The notes under the pieces are model-generated. The model was not told where the DNA came from and ran no database searches. It worked only from the letters and a program-made list of their open reading frames with translations. A stretch of DNA of 38,199 nt from DATLYT01 sp035574455 (GTDB lineage: Bacteria; Bacteroidota; Ignavibacteria; UBA10030), in NCBI GenBank assembly GCA_035574455.1, contig DATLYT010000129.1:1-38199 (forward strand), given 5' to 3'. The translations under genes and the position numbers were made by a program. This document shows positions 27,701-35,871 of the stretch, in pieces (the first letter of the stretch is position 1; the number at the start of each line of letters is the position of its first letter).

Positions 27701-28352
27701 CGAGCGATTCCCGAATCGTCCGGTAACGCTCCGCGCGCGGCTTTCACTGGGCAATCTTCTCTACGCCGCTGAGCAATGGGATCCCGCCGCCCGCCAGTAC
27801 AAAGCAGTCCTGGATAACGAGCAGCTCGCCCCCGACCTCGTGCCGTACGCCATGAATAACCTCATCCTTGCGTACAAAGAACTGAGTCTCTTCGATGCAG
27901 CCCTGGAACTCACGCGCAAATACATCGAACGCTTCCCGAACGACCCTGAGCTTCTGAACAAACGCATTGACATCGGGGTGCTGTATCAAAAGCTGGGGTA
28001 TTATGACCAATCGGTACTGCATCTCCAGGGCTTGCTCGATGGCGCGGATGCGGACACAGAGGCTGAGCTCCGTTACTACATCGGCGAGGCCTACTACGCG
28101 AAGGGAGACTACCAGCAGGCAATCCTGGAATTCTTGAAAGTCCCGTATCTTGTGACGCGCAAGACGAAGACCGATTGGACGGCAACCTCGTTCTACATGG
28201 CGGGACAGTCGTACGAGAAAATGTCGAAATTCGACCAGGCGATCAGCATGTACAAGCAGATTCTCGAACGGCCGGGGATTGATGCACAATTCAAATCTGC
28301 CGCGCAAAAGGAAATCGACAGAGTCAACGCTCTTGTAAAATCTCAACGCTAA
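24705..28352 (+). CDS. Very large exported tetratricopeptide-repeat protein
   Basis: This 1215-residue protein has a signal peptide (1-22, ending SLAAQD). It is almost entirely TPR/Sel1-like helical hairpins, for example LALNLYNDKLYDLAHEQLQQF, RFYLGLTQSKLGKHDDARF, AVSFERLKVFHPKSKMAPSA and HYWLGRVFEAAGRPQEARKQYEF. About 30 hairpins recur from about residue 27 to the end. Many carry the YP or FP turn seen in BamD/YbgF-like periplasmic TPR proteins. No catalytic domain, lipobox or T9SS tail is seen. It is probably a periplasmic scaffold, perhaps for envelope assembly; the partner is unknown. The stop overlaps the next ATG by one base, so the cytoplasmic neighbour is co-translated. Confidence 0.9.
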   Translation: MKLRILIGMFVSFLLAASLAAQDSRENADFKLALNLYNDKLYDLAHEQLQQFVQRYPNAQQAVEARFYLGLTQSKLGKHDDARFTFQNFALSYPDNPRAPEAWWNVAESYVAQNNYREAAVSFERLKVFHPKSKMAPSALLKASDFFELAGDVTTAERMLRMLLQEYAGSDEATSARMRLAELAYVKKQYEAARTEAQRIVTTTKDADQKSRAQLLLARAFIGLERYQEAEAVLAELNKNPRSPISSEARLTHASLKKQLGNLQEAIGIWKAVAADSVQASGEIRQSALLELGDAYLARRDGASALPQFERAAGIKTNRSGEAWYKAAQVAEQLKQPQKAAEYYARALRDSSGTVDERGLFVGAFKGAILSGKYSEAKRLAGIYRARYPTDQHTPRLLFEAANIAQKQLKDSRTAIELYREIVAEYPASQQADDALFSLGTLLAQTGVLHEALELFESFERRFPASELIKRARDEAKRIRLFELKSRDAGVEKLALLIGDVIAQRPKAEMAFRLADIYFHDLKDYEQAAHQYSVALEGDLDAAKRPAAWYYQAKAYEYLAWKAVLEKGNGDRYVAQAIAAYDLLLKSYPENEFRDEAVTARAILKLQQASSLTEIRTMHTAFLKDFPTVKNKEAVLLAIGNAYRRLEGHADALEVFRTAMQSRNTSEAAEAMFQLAMTMDGMGKADSALALLQTYMATYPQYDHAAEAAWFVGKRSAERGRVQQALRAYEQLEQRYPYTQYFSELPLARADAYLAANDLPQAIDSYQRYLAVLQEDFFTLREVPLDVLLNLAQCYQRAGNRSEAKKYYTMYLNREPSSERTGDVYFALAAIARDENRLELAAKYLQEAGKLGGARSGQQVRAALEAADLLFRGEMFSEAVTRYREVAQAQVPDSVRQYALARTAVCYFRMNNAEEAEKQVSAFVKAYPRAKVALAEFEFERGRYLLRRNEFDKARVTLENVIKKYDDTPFVVDAHYWLGRVFEAAGRPQEARKQYEFLIERFPNRPVTLRARLSLGNLLYAAEQWDPAARQYKAVLDNEQLAPDLVPYAMNNLILAYKELSLFDAALELTRKYIERFPNDPELLNKRIDIGVLYQKLGYYDQSVLHLQGLLDGADADTEAELRYYIGEAYYAKGDYQQAILEFLKVPYLVTRKTKTDWTATSFYMAGQSYEKMSKFDQAISMYKQILERPGIDAQFKSAAQKEIDRVNALVKSQR

Positions 28353-29644
28353 TGGGCTACATTTTTGAATCTGAAATAGAAACCATCCTGCACTCCATTC
28401 GCGCCCGCACCATTGGCGAATCAGAAAGCATCACGTTGCGCCAAGTGCTGGAATCGGATATCCACTCCGGAATCAAAGCCTATTTTCGTGCCGAGGTGGA
28501 GAAGCTTCTTCAGAAAGAGCGCGAGAAAGAGGTCCGCTCCAAAAAATTTCCCTACTCGCTGCCTGAGGTGATGCGCCTGCAGGAACAGATCGACCTTCTG
28601 TTGCAGCATTACTACGAGTTTGACCAAAAAGACTTCGATGCGCTCCTCGACGAGGCGGTGCACTTCCAGTTCAATTATCTCTGCCGCCCGCAGTTCACGT
28701 TAATGAATTTCCTGTTCGAGAATCGACGTCGGGTTCCGGTAGCCGATATCGAACGGAAGCTCAATTACTGTGTCGATTACACCTACTACCGCGAAATCAT
28801 TCGCCGATACATCGTCGACCGCGGGCTGGCGAAGATGACGTACGAAGAGTTCCAGTCATTGCTCGAAAAAATCGACCGGGAAATTGTCAGCCGCCACACG
28901 AGCTGGGAACTGGCGCGCATGTTGACGGCACTCCATCGGTTTGTGGATGCCGGGCTTCCCCTCGCCCGTAAACCGGACGGCCAACCCACGCTCCCCATCA
29001 ACGCCGTTATTGTGTTTTTTGAGGACAAGAAACTGATGGAGATCAAAGAGCGCCTGGAGCAGGAGAGGGACAAAAGGAACGTGGAGCAGATTACGATTCA
29101 GGAGTTGGCGAACGTGGTTGAAAAGGTGCGCACGGCGAACGAAGAAGCCGTTGCCGTGGTCGAAGAGAAGCCGCGGAAACAGACCCGTGTGCGGCGCAAG
29201 CCCGCGCCCGAGCCAAAGCCGGAGCCCAAGCCTGAGCCTGTACCAAAAGAACCGACACTGCGGGTCGCTGAAAAGGAGCAAGACCTGTTTCAGCCGGTAA
29301 CAACGCCTGAGCGCGCTATCGTGCAACCGTTCCACCAACGTACGGAGCAGTTGGATGAAGAGCAGACGGTAGGGGATGAGAGACGGGAAGAGGGGATTCA
29401 CACCATCTTCTCGCGCTCGGAGCAGAGACACTTCGCGAAAAAAATCTTTCGCAAGGACGACATTGCGTTTCGTGAGGCACTCGACACGCTCAATATTATC
29501 ACCAGCTGGGAGGAGGCATCACATTATCTCGACCAGCTCTTTGTCGCCAATAACGTCGACCCGTTTTCCGAAGAAGCCATTGAGTTCACCGATAAAGTTT
29601 ATGTCTGGTTCCACCCCACGAGCAGCAAACAGGTTAACAGATAA
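28352..29644 (+). CDS. Conserved-looking cytoplasmic protein of unknown function
   Basis: The family is not recognised. The 430 residues have no signal peptide or membrane helix. A helical N-terminal domain (about 1-245) has many charged and aromatic residues (VEKLLQKEREKEVRSKKFPY, NYCVDYTYYREIIRRYIVD). A Lys/Pro/Glu linker (PEPKPEPKPEP, about 280-300) separates it from a C-terminal segment (about 360-430) with FAKKIFRKDDIAFREALDTL and SHYLDQLF. Two helical domains joined by a PEPK linker suggest a scaffold or adaptor. It starts at ATG 28352, which shares a base with the TPR gene's stop, and Obg follows 14 bp after its stop, so the three form one transcription unit. Confidence 0.8.
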   Translation: MGYIFESEIETILHSIRARTIGESESITLRQVLESDIHSGIKAYFRAEVEKLLQKEREKEVRSKKFPYSLPEVMRLQEQIDLLLQHYYEFDQKDFDALLDEAVHFQFNYLCRPQFTLMNFLFENRRRVPVADIERKLNYCVDYTYYREIIRRYIVDRGLAKMTYEEFQSLLEKIDREIVSRHTSWELARMLTALHRFVDAGLPLARKPDGQPTLPINAVIVFFEDKKLMEIKERLEQERDKRNVEQITIQELANVVEKVRTANEEAVAVVEEKPRKQTRVRRKPAPEPKPEPKPEPVPKEPTLRVAEKEQDLFQPVTTPERAIVQPFHQRTEQLDEEQTVGDERREEGIHTIFSRSEQRHFAKKIFRKDDIAFREALDTLNIITSWEEASHYLDQLFVANNVDPFSEEAIEFTDKVYVWFHPTSSKQVNR

Positions 29645-29658
29645 GGCCATCCCTACCT

Positions 29659-30648
29659 GTGCAATTCATCGACGAAGCAAAAATTCTGGTGAAAGCCGGC
29701 AACGGCGGCAACGGCGCGGTCAGTTTTCGCCGCGAGAAGTATATCCCCAAAGGCGGACCCGACGGCGGGAACGGCGGCAACGGCGGCAACGTCATTGTGC
29801 GGGCAGACAGGCATTTGAGCACGCTCCTCGACTTTCGTTATAAGCGGCAGTATCGCGCGGAAAATGGAGAGAATGGCAGGAGCAAAAATCAAGACGGGAA
29901 GTGGGGCGAGGATGTGGTGCTTAAGGTTCCGTGCGGTACCTTGGTGAAGGATGCGGAGACTGGCGAAGTGCTGGCGGACTTAGTGAAACACGGGGATGAA
30001 TTCGTTGCTGCCCGTGGAGGAAAAGGCGGTCGAGGCAATACACTGTTTGCCACGCCGACCAATCAAGCCCCGCGCACCGCTGAACCCGGAACGCCCGGTG
30101 AAGAACGCGAGCTGCTGCTGGAGCTTAAGCTCCTGGCAGATGTCGGCCTCGTCGGTTTTCCGAATGCCGGCAAGTCGACACTCATCTCCGTCATTTCCGC
30201 CGCCAAGCCGAAGATTGCAGATTATCCCTTTACCACGCTCACGCCGAACCTCGGCATCGTCCGGTACGCGGAGGGGAAGAGCTTCACAGTGGCTGATATT
30301 CCCGGACTCATCGAAGGCGCGCATCGCGGAAAGGGTCTGGGTATTCAGTTCCTCCGGCACATCGAACGGACAAAGCTGCTGGTATTTCTGATCGAGTCGA
30401 CAAGTCAAGCGCCGACTGAAGATTACAGGGTCTTGCTGAGCGAGCTGAAAGAGTACAATCCCAGTCTCATCAAGAAACCCCGACTGATAGCTTTGACGAA
30501 AATTGACTTGCTTGATGAGACTGACGAGCGGAAGTTGAAGACGCTCAAATTTGAGCGTGGTGTGCCGGTTGTTCCTATCTCCGCCGTCGCAAATAAGAAC
30601 ATCGATGAGCTGCTGAAGGCGATCTGGAAGAAGTTGTCGGCGCACTGA
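29659..30648 (+). CDS. obgE: Obg-family GTPase
   Basis: Obg (CgtA) is an essential GTPase bound to the large ribosomal subunit and involved in its late assembly. The start is GTG 29659 with the standard VQFIDEAKILVKAGNGGNGAVSFRREK. The glycine-rich Obg fold (1-158) shows GGPDGGNGGNGGNVIV and GGKGGRGN. The G domain carries G1 GFPNAGKST (about 165), G3 DIPGLIEGAHRGKGLG, G4 TKIDL and G5 SAVA. At 329 residues it lacks the C-terminal OCT domain of Gram-positive Obg, which is normal for Gram-negative lineages. It lies 14 bp after the unknown gene. Confidence 0.96.
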   Translation: MQFIDEAKILVKAGNGGNGAVSFRREKYIPKGGPDGGNGGNGGNVIVRADRHLSTLLDFRYKRQYRAENGENGRSKNQDGKWGEDVVLKVPCGTLVKDAETGEVLADLVKHGDEFVAARGGKGGRGNTLFATPTNQAPRTAEPGTPGEERELLLELKLLADVGLVGFPNAGKSTLISVISAAKPKIADYPFTTLTPNLGIVRYAEGKSFTVADIPGLIEGAHRGKGLGIQFLRHIERTKLLVFLIESTSQAPTEDYRVLLSELKEYNPSLIKKPRLIALTKIDLLDETDERKLKTLKFERGVPVVPISAVANKNIDELLKAIWKKLSAH

Positions 30649-30690
30649 CGACGGAATCTTTTTGTCGTTTTACTGGTTCCATTATACCGT

Positions 30691-31671
30691 ATGACGTCAC
30701 GGCGAAAATTCTTAGGTGCGTTAGGGACGGGTTTGCTGGCACCGCAGGCCGTTCTGGGGCAGGATTCACACTCGCGGACATCCCGTTGGCTCAGCTTTCT
30801 TCGTAGCCATGAAGTTGCCGAGGCGCCGTATCATCCCGATCCCCACAGCTGGGACAATGCCACGATTACCGCCACGTGGATTGGCCATGCGACGGTGCTC
30901 ATCAATTTTTTTGGAACGTGGATCATCACCGACCCGGTTTTCTCTGAGCGCGTGGGCATCAATCTCCTCGGCCTTACCACACTTGGCCCGAAGCGCCTTT
31001 ACACTCCTGCCCTGCGCGTGGAGGAACTCCCGCCGATCGACCTCATTCTGCTTTCCCACGGGCATATGGACCATCTCGACATCCCGACGCTGGAAAAATT
31101 CGGCGGCGACATCCCCATCGTCATGGCGAAGAACACAGCGGACATTCTCGAGAACACTCCGCGCAAAGAGGTGATTGAGCTTGATTGGGGTGAACAGACT
31201 ACGGTGCAAGGCATCGCCATCGAAGCGATTGAGGTAAAGCACTTCGGCTGGCGGTTTCCGTGGGAGAATGATCGGTCGAAAGGCTTCTGGCGAGGACGAA
31301 GTTATAACGCGTACCTTCTCTCAAAGAACGGACATCACATCGTCTTCGGCGGTGATACGGCGTATCACGAGAACTTTAAGCGGATTGGTGAGCGGAACAT
31401 CATCGTCGATCTTGCCATTATGCCGATCGGGACGTACAACCCGTGGCTTCGTAACCACGCCAATCCCGAGCAAGCGATCGCGATGGCCGACCAGATGAAC
31501 GCGAGAGCCATTCTCCCAATCCACTGGAACACCTTCATCATGAGCGATGAGCCGGTCGAGGAGCCGATTGAGCGCTTCAAAGCCGCGTTGGCATTGCAGC
31601 CGGATCGAATCGCGCTCGAGGCGATTGGACAAACGTGGGTGATGCCACTGGATACAGCACAGAGGGGTTAG
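30691..31671 (+). CDS. Tat-exported metallo-beta-lactamase-fold hydrolase (NAPE-PLD/UlaG-like)
   Basis: This is a metal-dependent hydrolase of 326 residues. The N-terminus TSRRKFLGALGTGLLAPQA is a twin-arginine signal, so the folded enzyme is probably sent to the periplasm. The metal site is complete: SHGHMDHLD (HxHxDH), HFGWRFPWEND in the insert typical of the NAPE-PLD-like branch, FGGDTAYHE, and PIHWNTF near the end. TWIGHATVLINFFGTWIITDPVFSERV is characteristic of this group. Relatives include N-acyl-phosphatidylethanolamine phospholipase D and UlaG, so a phosphodiester or lactone substrate is possible but not determined. ATG 30691 lies 42 bp after obg, and the gene converges on the helicase with a 19-bp gap. 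Confidence 0.9.
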   Translation: MTSRRKFLGALGTGLLAPQAVLGQDSHSRTSRWLSFLRSHEVAEAPYHPDPHSWDNATITATWIGHATVLINFFGTWIITDPVFSERVGINLLGLTTLGPKRLYTPALRVEELPPIDLILLSHGHMDHLDIPTLEKFGGDIPIVMAKNTADILENTPRKEVIELDWGEQTTVQGIAIEAIEVKHFGWRFPWENDRSKGFWRGRSYNAYLLSKNGHHIVFGGDTAYHENFKRIGERNIIVDLAIMPIGTYNPWLRNHANPEQAIAMADQMNARAILPIHWNTFIMSDEPVEEPIERFKAALALQPDRIALEAIGQTWVMPLDTAQRG

Positions 31672-31690
31672 CGCTGTTTTTCTTCACTTC

Positions 31691-33700
31691 TCACCACAGG
31701 CGTTCTTCGCTCTCGAAGAAACCAACTGTGTCGAGTTCTTCCGCCTCTCCGTTAGCGTGAAGAACCTCTACCCGGCAGCGCGGCAATGAATGGAGAAAGA
31801 TTTTCCCGTATGGTTTTGTGAGAATGCGCGAATCGAGAATCGTCACCATCCCCGTATCTGTTTTCGTCCGGATTAACCTCCCGACACCCTGCCGTAACTT
31901 GAGTACCGCTTCCGGTAGCTGGTAATCGAGAAACGAATTCCCACCCCTCTGGGTAATCAATTCCACGCGAGCTTCCATAAGCGGATGGTCGGGTACGGCA
32001 AACGGGAGGCGTGTGATGATGACGTGTTCGAGCGCTTCACCGGGGACATCGACGCCCATCCAAAAACTGTCGAGGCCGAAGAGGACCGAGTGAATGTCAC
32101 GCTGGAATTCTTCGAGCAAACGATGACGAGGCACTCCATCACCCTGGACGAGCAGCGCAATGCCATCCGCATCAAGTTTGGGTCGCAGAACCTCAGCCAC
32201 GCGCTTGAGCAGAACCGAGCTGGTGAAGAGCACAAGCGCCTTGCCTTTGGATCGTGAAATCGAACGATACACCCACGAGGGAAGCTCGTCCTTGTAGCGT
32301 TCGTGTTCCGGCTCAGGAATGTCGCGCGCCAGCACGAGCCGCATCTGCCTCTGAAAATCGAACGGCGTGTCCAACAATACGGTCTTCGCGTCCACAGCAC
32401 CGATGCGCCGGCGATAATAGTCGAGCGAGCCGTTGATGGAGAGTGTCGCGCTCGTCAGGATAACCGATTTGTTCTCGCGAAACAGTCGCGGTCCCACGCT
32501 CTCCGCAACATCCGTTGGTGCAGTGCAGAGCGTCACGTTGGGATTCCGCCCGGAGCCGATCTCCACCCAGTACGTCAGTGCGGCATCCGACTGCTCGATG
32601 AATTCTCGAATGAGAATCTCCGCCTCCCACACCAGGCGCTTTGCAGCAGCAAGTTCCTCTTTGTTCACCTTCGCGGAGTGATCGTTTTCCAATTCCGTAA
32701 CGACTTCCTGCAGATGAAGGAGCGGTTGTTGAACAGAGTTCCCAACGAAGTTCCGCGTTCGAATCCGCACGGCAGATGAGTGACCTTTAAGCGCACGGGC
32801 GGCGGTGGCGATTTCCTCGAAAAACTCCATGACGGCCTTTTCCACCTGTTCGCAGAGTTCGCGGGGGTACTTCTTTCGGAGTTTAGCCAGTAGCCCGCGT
32901 TTTGTTTTTGCGTTGTAGAGCCGGCGCACAGCGAACAACACCTGCGCTCGGGAAATGCTCTTGCTGATTCCCACGCCCGCGACCTGTTCCAGGGTATGGG
33001 CTTCATCGAAAACGACGAAATCGTCAGGGAAGAGAAAGTGGTCCTCCGAGCGCTGCAGGGAGAGGAGCGTGAAGAAAAGCGAGTGGTTGAGGATGACGAG
33101 CTGTGCGCGGCGGGCACGAGCCTTCGCTTTCTGAAAAAAGCAGTGTGTGCCACAAATGCGCTGACTGCACGCCCCGTGTTCGGAGCAAACATGCTGCCAG
33201 ACTTCGTTGGAGACCTGGAACGGGGCGTTTTCGATATCACCGTCCTTCGTTGTTGTTGACCAGTCGCGAATCCTCCGAAGCTCATCGAAATTCTCCCGCT
33301 CAAAGAGTTCCGTCTGCGAATTGAGTGCATGGCGAAGCCGCGACGTGCAGAGGTAGTTCTTGCGACCTTTCAGAACCACAGCGTCGAAATCCACATCCAG
33401 CAGCTCGCGGGCAAGCTCGATATCCTTCCGAATAAGCTGCTCTTGAAGATTCTTCGTGTGCGTGGAGACAATGGCTTTTCGTTTGTTGGTTACGGCGAAC
33501 AAGATCGCCGGGATGAGGTAGGCGATACTCTTGCCGACGCCGGTGGGTGCTTCGATGATGAGATGGGATGTGGATTCAAGCGCTTCGGCGATAGCGCGTG
33601 CCATCTGGAGTTGTTGCGGACGGCGCTCGAACCGTGGATGTATCGCGAGTCTGCCGTTCGAAGAGAAGATAGAATCAATCTGCGAGCGAAGCGATGGCAT
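31691..33700 (-). CDS. DinG/XPD-type ATP-dependent DNA helicase with Fe-S domain
   Basis: This superfamily 2 helicase probably unwinds DNA 5' to 3' in repair or replication-conflict resolution. Motif I is APTGVGKS (K57), motif II FDEAH (232-235), motif V LFGLDSFWMGVDVPG and motif VI QGVGRLIRT. Five cysteines between motifs I and II (C118, C172, C178, C183, C187) supply the four [4Fe-4S] ligands of the XPD/DinG group. The 669 residues start at ATG 33700. The frame continues upstream to a TTG at 33757, but that region overlaps the tRNA-fMet promoter and is not conserved. There is no strong ribosome site. No exonuclease domain is fused, unlike Firmicutes DinG. Confidence 0.93.
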   Translation of the reverse strand: MPSLRSQIDSIFSSNGRLAIHPRFERRPQQLQMARAIAEALESTSHLIIEAPTGVGKSIAYLIPAILFAVTNKRKAIVSTHTKNLQEQLIRKDIELARELLDVDFDAVVLKGRKNYLCTSRLRHALNSQTELFERENFDELRRIRDWSTTTKDGDIENAPFQVSNEVWQHVCSEHGACSQRICGTHCFFQKAKARARRAQLVILNHSLFFTLLSLQRSEDHFLFPDDFVVFDEAHTLEQVAGVGISKSISRAQVLFAVRRLYNAKTKRGLLAKLRKKYPRELCEQVEKAVMEFFEEIATAARALKGHSSAVRIRTRNFVGNSVQQPLLHLQEVVTELENDHSAKVNKEELAAAKRLVWEAEILIREFIEQSDAALTYWVEIGSGRNPNVTLCTAPTDVAESVGPRLFRENKSVILTSATLSINGSLDYYRRRIGAVDAKTVLLDTPFDFQRQMRLVLARDIPEPEHERYKDELPSWVYRSISRSKGKALVLFTSSVLLKRVAEVLRPKLDADGIALLVQGDGVPRHRLLEEFQRDIHSVLFGLDSFWMGVDVPGEALEHVIITRLPFAVPDHPLMEARVELITQRGGNSFLDYQLPEAVLKLRQGVGRLIRTKTDTGMVTILDSRILTKPYGKIFLHSLPRCRVEVLHANGEAEELDTVGFFESEERLW

Positions 33701-33742
33701 AGACGGTGGAATAATACGGAATAATCGCAAGCGAAAACATTC

Positions 33743-33771
33743 TTGACTGGCGGGCAAATAGTGAGTATATT
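33743..33771 (+). promoter_or_regulatory. Promoter of tRNA-fMet
   Basis: TTGACT (33743-33748) and TATATT (33766-33771) are exactly 17 bp apart. The tRNA begins 20 bp later. It is the same -35/-10 pair as at tRNA-Asn, which supports both calls. Confidence 0.8.
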
Positions 33772-33790
33772 AAAGACAGTTAAAAAACAC

Positions 33791-33863
<73 letters not shown>

Positions 33864-33873
33864 CAACATTGAT

Positions 33874-33932
33874 TGAAAATTCCGATGGTAATAAAGCAGT
33901 CATTGCAGGATGACTCACCATCGGAATTTTCA
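33874..33932 (+). terminator. 16-bp inverted repeat after tRNA-fMet (terminator-like)
   Basis: TGAAAATTCCGATGGT and ACCATCGGAATTTTCA are perfect complements separated by 27 nt. The stem begins A-rich and ends T-rich, 11 bp after the tRNA. It could terminate the tRNA transcript, but the long loop is unusual. It might instead be a remnant of a small mobile element. Confidence 0.45.
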
Positions 33933-33948
33933 TTATGTAGCAGAGGGC

Positions 33949-34071
33949 TCAATTCTTGTCCCTGCCTACGTGGATACCGAGGACGAACTGACGGATCCAG
34001 CGTTTCTTCTCGAAGGTAGGGGCTGATTCGAAGTCGTGTTCAAAGTTGAATGTCGAATCAGAAATCCTCAT
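33949..34071 (-). pseudogene. Possible 40-codon gene remnant
   Basis: An ATG-to-TGA frame of 40 residues has a protein-like, aromatic and basic composition (FNFEHDFES, KKRWIRQFVLG). It is open for about 18 more codons upstream. No ribosome site or family match is recognised. It may be the tail of a decayed gene or chance. Confidence 0.2.
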
Positions 34072-34359
34072 CCGTCGCAGCCTGTTCCGACATGAGGTGG
34101 GCAATCCGGTTTGAAGCCGCTGTCAGTTTTTCCCACAATACTGTAACAATGGGCAGAAGTTAAAGAAATGAACGGCGGGTCATTTCATGCTTGGTTATCG
34201 GTGAGTTAACCGCCATGCTGGTCCCTCCAGGTGAATGAACGTTGGAATAGAAGACGCAGAAAAATTGGAAGACTCGTGACCAGAGAAAAAGTTGGATTGA
34301 TCTGCGTGAAAGTACTGGTTGATAAAATCCAATTAGTTTGTTAGGTTTTCTGCGAGGGA

Positions 34360-35862
34360 GTGTCAAACAAAACAACGCCTCCGGAGGAGCCGAAATACAC
34401 CTTGACGGAATGGGAATCAATAAGTCAGTCCAGAATCTTTGATACATTTTGCCGACTTCTTCCCACCCCCGCGGCGATTCTGGATGTTAGGGGTAACCTT
34501 CTCGAGGTGAACGGACCTTTTGCCGATGTTTTGAGTCAGCCGATCACTGCGGTTATCGGCCAGCAATGGACTGAGATTCTCTCCCCGAAAGTCAATCCCG
34601 CATTCGAAGCCGCCCTCAGGTCAAAGAAGCCGGTCTATCTCTCTCGTTGTGTTTTTCATTCCTTCCGGCCTCCTTCATGTTGGGACTGTGCAATCTTTCC
34701 CGTTTGTGACGCGGCAGGAAATGTTGAGAAGGTGATTCTCTCCTTGATGGATATAACTCATCAGGCACAAGCCGGGCAACAACCCGTGCAAAGCAAGGAA
34801 TACGTCGATCTTCTGTTGGATATGATGGAAGACACCGTTGTTACAGTCCGCTATCCCGAGCGGGTTATAGAATACTGCAATTATGCGCTGGAGAGAATGT
34901 TTGGATATGCCGTGCACGAGGTGTTGGGCGCATCCACACGTATGCTATATGCGGATGAAAAGGGATTCGAGGACTTCAGGCGACTCTTTGAACAAACAAT
35001 GCGGTCGGGTGGGCACCGTGTTCAGGCTGACGTTCTCATGAAACGCAAATCCGGCGAGACGTTTTGGGCGAATATCATTGCCACGTTTCCGCTGGGTCCC
35101 GATAACCCGCAGCACGCAATCGGTGTTATCCGTGATATTACCGAGCAGAAGAAAGCTGAAGAGCAATTGTCTCGCTCTCGACAGCAACTCCGTATACTCT
35201 ACAGGCGTCTCCAGGAAACGCGTGACGAGGAACAGTCCAGAATAGCCCGTGAGTTGCATGACACGATCGGACAGACTCTAACGGGGCTGAAGATTGATGT
35301 GTCGCTGCTGGAGCAGGATATTCTTCAGATGCAACAGCATGGCATGGATGAAGCACTACAGCGGCGCATCGACGGGATCAACAAGCTGATTGACTCCGCC
35401 ATGGAGACTGTTCACTCCATTTCAGCCGAGTTGCGGATTGGCATACTCGAAAGTATGGGTTTCGGAGGAGCAGTTCGATGGCAGGCATTGGAATTTGAAA
35501 AGAAGTTTGGCATTACCACACTCTGCGATATTTCTGAGGCAGATTGGAATTCACTTGGCAATGGTCGAGCGCGGGCACTCTTCAGAATACTTCAGGAAGC
35601 ACTGACGAATGTCGCGCGTCACGCGAGGGCAAGCCACGTGTGGATCTCCGTGCGCAAGCAGAATAGTGGTGTAGAGCTGGAGGTTGTCGATGATGGAATC
35701 GGCTACGATCCTGCTCACGTCACAGACCAGTGCACGTTAGGACTCGTGGGTATGAGTGAGCGTGCAGCCGCGTTCGGTGGGAGTTTCCAGATCTCGGCCC
35801 GACGCGAGGGAGGCACCTGCGTCAGAGCCAGTATGCCAACCATCAGCACACTATATCCGTAA
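34360..35862 (+). CDS. Cytoplasmic PAS-domain sensor histidine kinase
   Basis: This is a soluble two-component kinase of 500 residues with no membrane helix. The first PAS domain (about 25-135) contains four cysteines (C97, C107, C110, C116) in the segment around PPSCWDC. The second PAS domain (about 150-265) ends in the usual IGVIRDITEQKKAEEQL. The HisKA_3 box has phosphoacceptor H300 in RIARELHDTIGQTLTGL. The ATPase domain shows LTNVARHARASH, DDGIGYD and LGLVGMSERA. This subfamily pairs with NarL-type regulators, and one follows 9 bp downstream. The start is GTG 34360, which has GAGGGA directly adjacent but poor spacing; no better start was found. Confidence 0.92.
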   Translation: MSNKTTPPEEPKYTLTEWESISQSRIFDTFCRLLPTPAAILDVRGNLLEVNGPFADVLSQPITAVIGQQWTEILSPKVNPAFEAALRSKKPVYLSRCVFHSFRPPSCWDCAIFPVCDAAGNVEKVILSLMDITHQAQAGQQPVQSKEYVDLLLDMMEDTVVTVRYPERVIEYCNYALERMFGYAVHEVLGASTRMLYADEKGFEDFRRLFEQTMRSGGHRVQADVLMKRKSGETFWANIIATFPLGPDNPQHAIGVIRDITEQKKAEEQLSRSRQQLRILYRRLQETRDEEQSRIARELHDTIGQTLTGLKIDVSLLEQDILQMQQHGMDEALQRRIDGINKLIDSAMETVHSISAELRIGILESMGFGGAVRWQALEFEKKFGITTLCDISEADWNSLGNGRARALFRILQEALTNVARHARASHVWISVRKQNSGVELEVVDDGIGYDPAHVTDQCTLGLVGMSERAAAFGGSFQISARREGGTCVRASMPTISTLYP

Positions 35863-35871
35863 GCTGCCGGC

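Larger units (their letters stand above)
33864..34359. other. 496-bp gap after tRNA-fMet: inverted repeat and possible gene remnant
   Basis: The gap holds a 16-bp perfect inverted repeat (33874-33889 / 33917-33932), described separately. On the minus strand there is also a 40-codon frame (34071-33949) with a protein-like composition (ending WIRQFVLGIHVGRDKN). The rest of the gap shows no recognisable gene, RNA or repeat. Possible readings are a decayed insertion, or a regulatory region for the kinase gene at 34360. Confidence 0.5.

Noticed and set aside
33701..33757. N-terminal extension of the helicase to TTG 33757
   Set aside because: The extra residues are unlike the family and the region contains the tRNA-fMet promoter; ATG 33700 fits the family start.
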